This document shows, in pieces, positions 1 to 7,196 of a DNA stretch of 64,000 nucleotides (position 1 is its first letter; the number at the start of each line of letters is the position of its first letter). Source of the stretch: Paenibacillus sp. FSL H3-0469 (GTDB lineage: Bacteria > Bacillota > Bacilli > Paenibacillales > Paenibacillaceae). Position numbers and translations under genes: made by a program. The notes under the pieces are model-generated. The model had not been told where the DNA came from. It searched no databases and worked only from the letters and a program-made list of their open reading frames with translations. Where the stretch lies: the NCBI RefSeq assembly GCF_038051945.1, contig NZ_CP150302.1, positions 3,472,001-3,536,000 of the forward strand, written 5' to 3'.

Positions 1-300
1 GTCTTTGCGGGCTACCAGCAGGGTCTTCTTATGCTCCGTACTTTGCAGATCAAGCGAAGCAGAGAAAATCTGCTTGAAGAGCGTACGGATGGTTCCATCC
101 GTGAACGGCCCCTTATTGCCGGCCACCATTTTCTCCAGCATCGCCTTCTCCCGTTCAGGATCAAACTTCGGCACGCCCTGCTTCTCTTTGAGCACCCCAA
201 TCTCCTGAACGATTCCGGCACGCTCCGAGATCAGCTCCAGCAGCTGACCGTTAATCTCATCCAATCTTGCTCTCAGATCATCCAATTCCACATTACTCAT
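1..300 (-). CDS. aroA: Bifunctional DAHP synthase / chorismate mutase, N-terminal part
   Basis: The gene starts at 300 with ATG behind AAAGGAGTG and runs off the left edge, so only about 100 residues are visible. They begin MSNVELDDLRARLDEING and form the helical AroQ-type chorismate mutase domain (Arg, Glu and Lys spread along two helices, ELISERAGIVQEI, KEKQGVPKFDPERE), followed by the linker that leads into DAHP synthase (SASLDLQSTEHKKTLLVARK). In Bacillales this fusion, AroA(G), catalyses the first committed step of aromatic amino acid synthesis, with the mutase domain sensing chorismate or prephenate for feedback control. The T-box leader just upstream fits that role. The DAHP synthase domain itself lies outside the window, so its integrity cannot be judged. 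Confidence 0.88.
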   Translation of the reverse strand, partial: MSNVELDDLRARLDEINGQLLELISERAGIVQEIGVLKEKQGVPKFDPEREKAMLEKMVAGNKGPFTDGTIRTLFKQIFSASLDLQSTEHKKTLLVARKD

Positions 301-349
301 TCCCAGACACTCCTTTGTGATATTAATAATTAAGGCTATGAACGAACGC

Positions 350-650
350 AAAAAGACCCCCCGCCGCAAGGGACGAGGAGCCGTGGTACCACCCTTATTT
401 AGAGTTGAATCCTGCTGACGCATCAGCATATGACGGCATCCCTGAGGGTTACCGGCCGTGGATTCATTCTGTCTTACATCCGTTAACGCAGGAAGCGGGC
501 CACCCTACCCATACCTGCTGCAGCAGTGTACTTCAGGGACCGACTCGGAAGTGAACTTCGGCACTAAACGTCTCATGAGGGTGCTCTCAGTCTCCGGCAC
601 GCCTTCCCTGTTAAGATCCGCTATGAAGTGCTTACTCTCTTCGTCATTGT
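350..650 (-). promoter_or_regulatory. T-box riboswitch leader, probable Phe (UUC) specifier
   Basis: On the minus strand the T-box core AAGGGTGGTACCACGG lies at 396-381, followed by a GC-rich terminator helix ending in TCTTTTTG near 350. The 5' end carries GACGAAGAGAGTAAGCACTTC near 645-625, whose CTTC pairs with GAAG at 559-556. The 3' side of that internal loop then reads TTCA before CTTC pairs back to the basal helix. This puts UUC (555-553), followed by the usual purine, in the specifier position. Uncharged tRNA-Phe would be the inferred ligand, matching the aromatic pathway gene downstream. The T-box call is strong; the specifier assignment is from hand folding and less certain. Bases 651-785 show nothing else recognisable. 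Confidence 0.85.
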
Positions 651-785
651 CATTACAAGCTATATCAGTGCTATATGCACCAGTTTCTGCTATCTTAATC
701 AAAAAGACTTCCATATGCAAGATAGTTCAGCACTGCATTACAGCTTTAACTCAGTATTGTGATTATTTTGTGAAGAGCGGACTGC

Positions 786-3062
786 TTATTCCTGTTCCGC
801 AAAAAATTTCCCGATTACTTTGTCAATGCTGTCGCTTCTCAGCGGCTTGCTGATATACTCGTCCATCCCTGCTTCCAGACATAGCTCCCGGTCGCCCTTA
901 AGCGCGTTGGCCGTCACAGCAACAATGACTGGCTGCTGGTCTGCCGGCTGCTCTGCCCTGATGGCAGCTGTGGCCTCCAGGCCGTTCATCCCGGGCATCT
1001 GCACATCCATGAAGATGAGATCATAGCCGTGCCGGGCCGTCATATCGACCGCCTGCCGCCCGTCCTCGGCCACATCGACGGCGAAGCCGCGCTTCTCCAG
1101 GATTTTGCGCAGGACGATCTGGTTGATCACATTGTCCTCGGCGACCAGAATATGCAGGGACCGGCCTTCTGATTGCACCTCCGGCAGGTTCCCCTCCGGC
1201 CCGTCAGCCGGAAGCGTCTGCGCTTCTGTCCGGAGGACCACGGTGAACACAAAGGTCGCCCCTTGCTCGGCCGCTGTATCCAGATAGATGCCGCCGCCCA
1301 TCCGCTCGGCCAATTGCTTGCTGATTGCCAGTCCCAGACCTGTGCCTTCCCCCTGGCGGCCCCTGAAATGCTCCAGCTGATAGAACGGCTCGAACAAGCG
1401 GCTGCGGGCCTCCTCAGGAATCCCGCTCCCCGTATCCGCCACGGTGAACTGGAGCGTTACGCCTGCCGGGCCATCGGCAATGCGCTTTACGCTTACCTTT
1501 ACCCCGCCGGTACAGGTGAACTTCACAGCATTGCCGGCCAGATTGAGCAGGATCTGCTTCAGCCGCCCCCCGTCCCCGATCAGCCGCTGCGGCACATCCG
1601 GCCCGGTCTCCACGCTAAGGGTCAGCCCCTTGCGCTCCGCCTTGAGCTGAAGCAGCTCCAGCGCGGAATCCATACAGTGCTGGAGAATGAACGGCTCGTC
1701 CTGGAGTGAGATTTTGCCTGCCTCAATCTTGGAAAGATCGAGAATGTCGTTGATGATATTGAGCAGGGATTCGCCGCTCTGGCGGATAATCTCCAGGAAC
1801 TCCCGCTGCTGCGAACCCGGCTCACTGCTCTCCAGCAGCAGGTCGGTCATCCCGATTACCCCGTTCATCGGAGTACGGATTTCGTGGCTCATCATGGCCA
1901 GGAACTCACTTTTGGCGCGGTTCGTATTCTCTGCGGTCTCCTTGGCAATCAGCAGCTGCTTCTGCTCGGTAATATCCTTGACGATAATATAAAAGCCTAC
2001 GTTAGACTCGTTGATAATAATCGGCGCAAGGGTGGTCAGAACCTCCACAGAATGCCCGTCCTTATGCCAGATCAGGTTGATATCCTGTCCCGCGGAGCCG
2101 CTCTGCCGGCGGGGACCAATTACATTCTGCAGCTGCTGCTCGCCGATGATCCGGCTGACACTCATGCCCACCATCTCGGCGATCGTATACCCTGTCAGCC
2201 GTACCGCCTGTTCATTCCCGTTAATAATATGGCCTTCCAGGTCCAGAGATATGATCGCGTCATGATTATATTTCTTCAGTGAGGTGTACCGTTCGACCGA
2301 TTCCTGAAGCTTCTGCTCCACAATCTTGCGCCGGGTCACATCGCGGCCGACAGCCAGCACCCCGCGCTCCCCGCCGTCTTCCACCGTTCTCAGAGAGAAT
2401 TCAATCCAGATATATTGGCCGTTCGCATGTAATATCCGCAGCTGGACATCAGGCGAGTCAGCCATTTGCTGCGCACTGATTAGGGCCAGATCCTCAGAGT
2501 GAACCAGTCTGCTGTTGTCCCGGCCGATCAGCTCCTCCGGTCTATACCCGAGCACCTCTTCCACTGAAGGGGAGCAATACCGGCAGACTGAACCCGGCGC
2601 CGCATAATAGACAATGTCCCTGATGTTGCCGGCAATCAGCTGGTATAGCCGCTCAGATGTCCCGGGGAGTGCCTCCGCCGGTGCCGCAAGCGGCCTTCCA
2701 GCCAAGTGAACAATATAATACAGACCTTCTCCCGTCGAAGGCTCGCTCACCTTCGCCACATGCAGCAGCACCGGAACCGCAGAACCGTCCGCATGGCGCA
2801 GCTTGATTTCGGCTTCAAAAAAAGGGGCTGCTCCGCTCCTGAGGCTCCCCATCCTGTAACTATGTATGTTCAGGCTATCTTCATCCCAGAACGCTGTGAA
2901 GCTGCGTCCCAGCAACTGTTCTTCGGAATATCCCAGCAAAAGGGTTACCGCCGGATTCACTTTCATCCATTCTTCAGCCATGGAGAGAAAGGCTACTCCG
3001 GCAGTTCCTGTCTTAAACGCCTGTTCAAATGGAGAAGACGTCTCCGTATGCTGCCCTAGCAT
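786..3062 (-). CDS. PAS-domain hybrid sensor histidine kinase with C-terminal receiver
   Basis: About 758 residues and no membrane segment, so probably a cytosolic sensor. Three PAS domains occupy roughly residues 10-125, 140-250 and 255-375, each ending in PAC-like sequence (AVGRDVTRRK, IIVKDITEQK). The HisKA dimerisation domain follows with the phospho-acceptor in MMSHEIRTPMNG (about 395). The ATPase domain has the N box (LAGNAVKF), G1 (DTGSGIPEE) and G2 (GEGTGLGLAIS). The C-terminal receiver has acidic residues in VAEDN and the phospho-acceptor Asp in IFMDVQMPGMNG. ATG at 3062 is chosen because GGCGGTGG lies just upstream; an in-frame GTG at 3071 is possible. The single receiver gene at 3273-3674 lies directly upstream on the same strand and may share a phosphorelay. 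The signal is unknown. Confidence 0.9.
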   Translation of the reverse strand: MLGQHTETSSPFEQAFKTGTAGVAFLSMAEEWMKVNPAVTLLLGYSEEQLLGRSFTAFWDEDSLNIHSYRMGSLRSGAAPFFEAEIKLRHADGSAVPVLLHVAKVSEPSTGEGLYYIVHLAGRPLAAPAEALPGTSERLYQLIAGNIRDIVYYAAPGSVCRYCSPSVEEVLGYRPEELIGRDNSRLVHSEDLALISAQQMADSPDVQLRILHANGQYIWIEFSLRTVEDGGERGVLAVGRDVTRRKIVEQKLQESVERYTSLKKYNHDAIISLDLEGHIINGNEQAVRLTGYTIAEMVGMSVSRIIGEQQLQNVIGPRRQSGSAGQDINLIWHKDGHSVEVLTTLAPIIINESNVGFYIIVKDITEQKQLLIAKETAENTNRAKSEFLAMMSHEIRTPMNGVIGMTDLLLESSEPGSQQREFLEIIRQSGESLLNIINDILDLSKIEAGKISLQDEPFILQHCMDSALELLQLKAERKGLTLSVETGPDVPQRLIGDGGRLKQILLNLAGNAVKFTCTGGVKVSVKRIADGPAGVTLQFTVADTGSGIPEEARSRLFEPFYQLEHFRGRQGEGTGLGLAISKQLAERMGGGIYLDTAAEQGATFVFTVVLRTEAQTLPADGPEGNLPEVQSEGRSLHILVAEDNVINQIVLRKILEKRGFAVDVAEDGRQAVDMTARHGYDLIFMDVQMPGMNGLEATAAIRAEQPADQQPVIVAVTANALKGDRELCLEAGMDEYISKPLRSDSIDKVIGKFFAEQE

Positions 3063-3272
3063 AAGATCCACCGCCCGTTGTGAAGTATTAGATGCAATTC
3101 TTTTATATTAAATCTGCAATATAAATATCTTGCATAACCGGGCGAAAGTCAAATCATTATGTCGAATACAAAAAAATCCTTATTCAGCGGATTACAGCAA
3201 TTCGTGAACCCGCCGTCAGACAGAGATCTCCCCAGTTCCCCACCTTAATGAATCCCCTGTTGCTATTTCGAG

Positions 3273-3674
3273 CTAAATCTTCTGTAGGTCTTCTCCGTAG
3301 AGCAGCCTTTTCACGGTTTCGGTGAACGCTTTAACCTGAAAGGGCTTGGTGATATATTCGGCAAAGCCCTTCTTCCGGGCCTTTTCAATATCCGAGTTTT
3401 GTGCAAACGCACTGGTCGCCAGCACCGGAATATGACAAGTCGCCTGTTCCTGCTGCAGTATTTCCAGAGCTTCATATCCGTTAAGTCCGGGAAGCCCGAT
3501 GTCCAGGATGATCAGATCCGGCAGAGCTTCCCGGGCTATTTGCAGTCCAAGCTCTGCCGTTTCAGCCTTCAGCAGCAATACAGAGGGCAGATTTCTTTTG
3601 AAAATATGGTGCACTAAGGCCATATTGAGCTGATTATCTTCCACATATAGTACCGTCCACTTGCCTTCCTCCAT
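3273..3674 (-). CDS. Single-domain response regulator (CheY/DivK-like receiver)
   Basis: A 133-residue protein that is only a receiver domain: acidic pair in YVEDNQ, phospho-acceptor Asp in IILDIGLPGLNG (about 57), conserved Thr/Ser switch region (LATSAFAQ) and Lys in ITKPF. No output domain follows. Start ATG with AGGAGG nine bases upstream. It precedes the hybrid kinase on the same strand with a 210-bp gap, so it could be a phosphate shuttle or sink for it, or act by protein contact. The pairing is inferred from position only. Confidence 0.88.
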   Translation of the reverse strand: MEEGKWTVLYVEDNQLNMALVHHIFKRNLPSVLLLKAETAELGLQIAREALPDLIILDIGLPGLNGYEALEILQQEQATCHIPVLATSAFAQNSDIEKARKKGFAEYITKPFQVKAFTETVKRLLYGEDLQKI

Positions 3675-3730
3675 CCAGTTTATCCTCCTAAAAAGTCTCA
3701 GCCCCCTTGCCTGCAGATGGGCAGAAAATA

Positions 3731-3767
3731 AAAAAACCGAAGAAAGGGACCATTCCCCCTTCTTCGG
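3731..3767 (-). terminator. Rho-independent terminator of the mpsC-like gene
   Basis: Read on the minus strand, CCGAAGAAGGGGG pairs with CCCTTTCTTCGG and is followed directly by TTTTTTT. It lies 58 bp past the stop of the gene at 3825-4499 and separates it from the receiver gene. Confidence 0.85.
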
Positions 3768-3824
3768 CTCATGTTCGGCTCATTTGCATGTCCGACTCAT
3801 TTCCACCTCATATATATTTAGACT

Positions 3825-4499
3825 TCAGTGAAAAGTATAGGCTATCACGCTGGTATCTTTGTCGAAATCCCAATCCACATAAATATCCGCCAGCTCTTTG
3901 CCAAGCATCTGGGCGATCGTGGTGGTATCATCCAAATACCGCTTCTCCATCTTGCGCTTGGTAGTCTTAAGCGTATTCTCATAGCCGAGGCCAATCAATT
4001 CCTTCTCCAAAGGAATCATGATGCCCTCACGCTTAATAATTAGAATGCGGGGTCCCAGCCACCAGGAGTCCGTATGGACCGGTTCCTTCTGGACCTTCCT
4101 GGTTACTTCGTTAATCTGAATATGGACTTGTTCGCGCCCGGCATATTCATCAATCGGTACATCGTCATTCTTGATGAGTGCCACGATCATACCCGATGCG
4201 TTATGAATGCCCCAATCATAAAAAAGCTCGCCGACCTCAATAGCCATGCTCTCCTTCAGGTAAGCTGCAAGCTCGGGAAGCAGGGACTTCATCAGAAGCT
4301 CCCGTGTATAACGAAACGCCTGTTCTTCTTCCTTATTCAATAAAAACCTCTCCACAGGTCCAATGAAATTACGGATATGCAGTGCAATACACTGCTGCCC
4401 GATCGAGGCGTGTATCGATTCAGGTCCCTTCCCGAAGCGTTCCCGCAGTAGCCTTCCTGTGAAACTGGAAAGTTGGCTAGTAAGTTCTGTAATGCTCAT
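3825..4499 (-). CDS. MpsC-like protein with two tandem DUF2294 domains
   Basis: 224 residues, soluble, start ATG preceded by GGAGG. The N-terminal half (about 1-112: TGRLLRERFGKGPESI, HIRNFIGPVERFLL) and the C-terminal half (about 118-224: ITKVQ-like RKVQ..., GPRILIIKREG, LEKELI) have the same layout of a G(P)xxI strand, a hydrophobic strand and a long amphipathic helix, as in proteins with DUF2294 repeated twice. DUF2294 proteins are named for MpsC, a partner in a membrane-potential-generating system in Staphylococcus. No mpsA/mpsB homologue is next to it here, so the function in this organism is open. It has its own terminator, so it is probably monocistronic. Confidence 0.75.
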   Translation of the reverse strand: MSITELTSQLSSFTGRLLRERFGKGPESIHASIGQQCIALHIRNFIGPVERFLLNKEEEQAFRYTRELLMKSLLPELAAYLKESMAIEVGELFYDWGIHNASGMIVALIKNDDVPIDEYAGREQVHIQINEVTRKVQKEPVHTDSWWLGPRILIIKREGIMIPLEKELIGLGYENTLKTTKRKMEKRYLDDTTTIAQMLGKELADIYVDWDFDKDTSVIAYTFH

Positions 4500-4735
4500 T
4501 CAATTTCCTCCAGCATAATATTGTAGTGTCTGTGTGTGTACATTTGGGGAGACGCTCCGCCTGCTGAAGAAACGGTTCGTTCAACTTAGTATAATCTCAA
4601 CCGCCCAGTTAGTATATATAAAACTTTATGGGATATCTCCCGGACACTCCGATTGCAGACACAAAAGCTTCTATGCATAGAGTGCCCAAAAATAAAAGTT
4701 ACCGCAGGACAAGCATTACAAACTTCCACTCATAT

Positions 4736-4766
4736 ACTTACAATTAGTAAGTAATTGTGATATACT
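4736..4766 (+). promoter_or_regulatory. Sigma-A promoter overlapped by two nested palindromes
   Basis: -35 TTACAA (4738-4743), 17-bp spacer, -10 TATACT (4761-4766) with TG one base upstream as an extended -10. Two perfect dyads overlap it: ACTTAC-N5-GTAAGT (4736-4752) and ACAATTA-N5-TAATTGT (4740-4758). Binding there would block RNA polymerase, so this is a probable repressor operator for the monooxygenase gene at 4845. The size and symmetry suit a winged-helix dimer such as HxlR or MarR, which is inference. The rest of 4500-4844 shows no gene. Confidence 0.65.
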
Positions 4767-4844
4767 GGGCTATATCCTTGCACTAACGGACAAGCTTACA
4801 AGATAACTGCTGCTTACTATTATGGATGATAAGGGGTCTGTACC

Positions 4845-6029
4845 ATGAATGATCAAGGGAATACTCATGAGAATACGCTAGCGAATGCGCAAGCAAATAC
4901 ACAAGCGAATGCACAAGCGAATGCACAAGCGAATGCACAAGCGAAAGAAGCAAGCCTGCCGGAGTTTGAATTCGGCATATATACACTAGGCGATATAGTT
5001 ACCGATTGCCATACAGGGCAGCGGATCAGCCCCGCCCAGCGCCTGCAGGAAGTCATTGCAGCCGCGAAGCTGGCCGATGAAGCCGGGCTGGATGTATTCG
5101 GCGTAGGCGAGCATCACCGGCTGGATTTCGTAATCTCATCGGTGCCCGTTGTGCTGGCGGCTATTGCCCAGGTTACACAGCGGATCAAGCTCACCAGTGC
5201 TACGACCGTGCTAAGTACCATTGATCCGGTCCGTGTCTTCGAGGATTTCGCCACCCTGGACCTGCTGTCGGGCGGCCGAGCCGAGATCATCGCCGGACGC
5301 GGCGCTTTTCTGGAATCCTTCCCGCTGTTCGGCTACGAGCTGGAGGATTACAAGCAGCTGTTCAGCGAGAACCTCGACCTGCTGCTCACACTGAACCAGC
5401 ATGAGGTCATGAACTGGAAGGGCAAATTCCGCTCCCCGCTGCATAACGCCGAGATTGCTCCGCGTCCGCTCCAGCAGAAGCTTCCGCTCTCGGTCGGCAT
5501 CGGCGGGTCGGCGGAAAGTGCCGAGAAGGCCGGAACCCTTGGCATCGGCATGGCTATCGCGATCCTGAGCGGCAGTCCGGAGCCCTTCCAGAATCTGGCC
5601 GGCACCTACCGCCGCGCCGGGGCTGCAGCCGGCCACCAGCCGGAGGACCTGAAGATCGCCATTACCAGCCACGGCTTCATTGCCAAGACCTCTCAGCAAG
5701 CACTGGATGAGTATTATCCTTATTACTACAGCTACCGTAACAGCATCAGCCCGCGTCCCGGTCAGGAGTACCGGGTCTCCCGCAGCGATTTCGGCCGGTT
5801 CACCTCGCCGGACAATACCCTGGCCGTGGGCAGCCCGCAGCAGATTATCGAGAAGATTCTCTATCAGCATGAGCTGTTCGGCCATAACCGCTTCATGACC
5901 CAGCTCGACATCGGCGGCCTCCCTTACCCCAAGGTAGCCGCCGCTATCGAGCTGCTCGCCACCGAGGTCGCCCCGGTGGTGCGCCGCGAGGTTGCGAAGA
6001 AGCAGCGCGGAATTTCCTCCGCGCAATAG
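4845..6029 (+). CDS. LLM-class flavin-dependent oxidoreductase (luciferase-like)
   Basis: 394 residues. From about residue 40 it has the TIM-barrel bacterial-luciferase-like fold: FGIYTLGDI first strand, EAGLDVFGVGEHHR, strands ending in LTSATTVLSTIDPVRVFEDFATLD, GRAEIIAGRGAF, and the late SVGIGGSAESAEKAG flavin-binding segment. Family members oxidise small organic substrates with reduced FMN and oxygen; the substrate cannot be read from sequence. The first 35 residues are an unusual low-complexity tail of NAQA/NTQA units encoded by a 12-bp repeat. It shares much sequence with the gene at 27418 (EHHR, DPVRV, FATLD, GRAEI, SFPLFGY), so the two are paralogues. It stands alone, with a regulated promoter upstream. 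Confidence 0.88.
   Translation: MNDQGNTHENTLANAQANTQANAQANAQANAQAKEASLPEFEFGIYTLGDIVTDCHTGQRISPAQRLQEVIAAAKLADEAGLDVFGVGEHHRLDFVISSVPVVLAAIAQVTQRIKLTSATTVLSTIDPVRVFEDFATLDLLSGGRAEIIAGRGAFLESFPLFGYELEDYKQLFSENLDLLLTLNQHEVMNWKGKFRSPLHNAEIAPRPLQQKLPLSVGIGGSAESAEKAGTLGIGMAIAILSGSPEPFQNLAGTYRRAGAAAGHQPEDLKIAITSHGFIAKTSQQALDEYYPYYYSYRNSISPRPGQEYRVSRSDFGRFTSPDNTLAVGSPQQIIEKILYQHELFGHNRFMTQLDIGGLPYPKVAAAIELLATEVAPVVRREVAKKQRGISSAQ
4860..4943 (+). repeat. In-frame 12-bp minisatellite in the monooxygenase N-terminus
   Basis: Five good copies of AATGCACAAGCG (4884-4943), preceded by two decayed copies (4860-4883). The unit is four codons (Asn-Ala-Gln-Ala), so gain or loss of copies changes tail length without changing frame. 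Confidence 0.9.
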
Positions 6030-6069
6030 GGGACTATTGCGCGGGATGGGGTGCCGCCTAACTAATTGG

Positions 6070-6192
6070 CTCATTTAGCTAACATCTGGTGGACTCAGGG
6101 GCACTTGTGCTCCTGATTTACTCATTTAGCCAACTTGCCCTTGATTCAGGTGCACTTGTGCTCCTGATTTACTCATTTAACCAACTTGCACT
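6070..6192. repeat. Two 51-bp repeat units with long palindromic core
   Basis: Two near-identical units (about 6091-6141 and 6142-6192), with a trace of a third before them (TCATTTAGCTAAC). Each carries TCAGG-n-GCAC-TT-GTGC-n-CCTGA, a 22-bp interrupted palindrome at 6095-6116 and 6146-6167, exactly 51 bp apart. No convincing gene is present. Confidence 0.85.
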
Positions 6193-6201
6193 CCTCATCC
6201 G

Positions 6202-6712
6202 GCCCACTTTTCAGCGCCACCAATGGGATTTATCCCTCTCATTTCCCTATCCAGCCCACTTTCAGCGCCACCAATGGGATTTATCCCTCTCATTTCCCTA
6301 TCCAGCCCACTTTCAGCGCCACCAAAGGGATTTATCCCTCTCATTTCCCTATCCAGCCCACTTTTAGCGCCACCAAAGGGATTTATCCCTCTCATTTCCC
6401 CATCCAGCCCACTTTCAGCGCCACCAAAGGGATTTATCCCTCTCATTTCCCCATCCAGCCCACTTTCAGCTCCACCAAAGGGATTTATCCCTCTCATTTC
6501 CCTATCCAGCCCACTTTCAGCGCCACCAAAGGGATTTATCCCTCTCATTTCCCCATCCAGCCCGCTTTCAGCTCCACCAAAGGGATTTATCCCTCTCATT
6601 TTCCCATTCAGCCCACTTTCAGCGCCACCAAAGGGATTTATCCCTTTCATTTCCACCTCCAGCCCACTTTCAGCGCCACCAAGGGGATTTACCCCTTTCA
6701 CTTTTCCTATCC
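6202..6712. repeat. Array of ten 51-bp tandem repeats
   Basis: The core GGGATTTATCCC begins at 6225, 6276, 6327, 6378, 6429, 6480, 6531, 6582 and 6633, with a variant (GGGATTTACCCC) at 6684: ten units, all exactly 51 bp apart. Units differ by a few substitutions (AATGGG/AAAGGG, CCCTATCC/CCCCATCC, AGCGCC/AGCTCC) but never by length. Because 51 is a multiple of three, several frames stay open on both strands (for example a minus-strand 17-residue repeat with GINPFGGAESGL), which makes long but doubtful ORFs. Each core is a short hairpin (GGGAT-TT-ATCCC). Bases 6713-6907 after the array show no gene. Confidence 0.95.
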
Positions 6713-6907
6713 TTCTCCCTTCCCCTCTAGTCCGCTCCACACCACTCGGCCCGCTTCCAGCAGAGTCCACATAATCACCCTAATTCCTTATATTAGTTTA
6801 AATTCAAGACCCGGCAGACAGAATGCCACGGATGTGAGTGAGCAGGCGCATCAGGTGAGCGCATAACCTCGCATAACCTAAGTCGGGGCTGCACTCGTTC
6901 AAAGGAC

Positions 6908-6932
6908 AAAAAAAGCCCCCAGCAATAGCTGG
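6908..6932 (-). terminator. Rho-independent terminator of the TIR-like operon
   Basis: Minus strand: CCAGC-TATT-GCTGG followed by GGGCTTTTTTT. It lies 33 bp past the stop of the small gene at 6965 and closes the two-gene unit with the TIR-like gene. Confidence 0.85.
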
Positions 6933-6964
6933 AGACCTGTTCAATAGTATGATTTAGCCAATGT

Positions 6965-7192
6965 TCAGGCAAATGATGGCTTGTTATTATCCACTTTACC
7001 GCTGACCAGCTTCTTGTACTCGTCGTCGCCACCCTCCACGGATGGTGCCAAATACACGCTTGACGCTGAGGGTGTAAGCTTGGGGCCGGATTTACGTCTG
7101 GAGCGGCCTTTGCCTCCCGCGCTGTTGCCGTCACCGCTTGCAGACCGGCGGACAGTACTGGATACACTAACGGCATTCTTCATATTCTTCAT
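6965..7192 (-). CDS. Small basic Ser/Gly-rich protein of unknown function
   Basis: 75 residues, MKNMKNAVSVSSTVRRSASG..., rich in Ser, Gly, Lys and Arg in the first half (GGKGRSRRKSGPK) and more acidic towards the end (EGGDDEYKKL). No domain, signal peptide or membrane segment recognised; probably largely disordered. It starts 4 bp after the stop of the TIR-like gene, with GGGAGGGG overlapping that stop, and is followed at once by a terminator, so translational coupling in one operon is likely. It may be an accessory or control protein for the TIR-like effector, but this rests on position alone. Confidence 0.6.
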   Translation of the reverse strand: MKNMKNAVSVSSTVRRSASGDGNSAGGKGRSRRKSGPKLTPSASSVYLAPSVEGGDDEYKKLVSGKVDNNKPSFA

Positions 7193-7196
7193 CCTG

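Noticed and set aside
505..720. 71-codon minus-strand frame.
   Set aside because: It lies within the T-box leader and the frame only follows RNA structural sequence.
6186..6866. Long plus-strand reading frame through the 51-bp array (and two rival frames, one on each strand).
   Set aside because: Open frames arise because the unit is 17 codons long without in-frame stops; no good ribosome site or selected codon phase is evident, so I call a repeat, not a gene.
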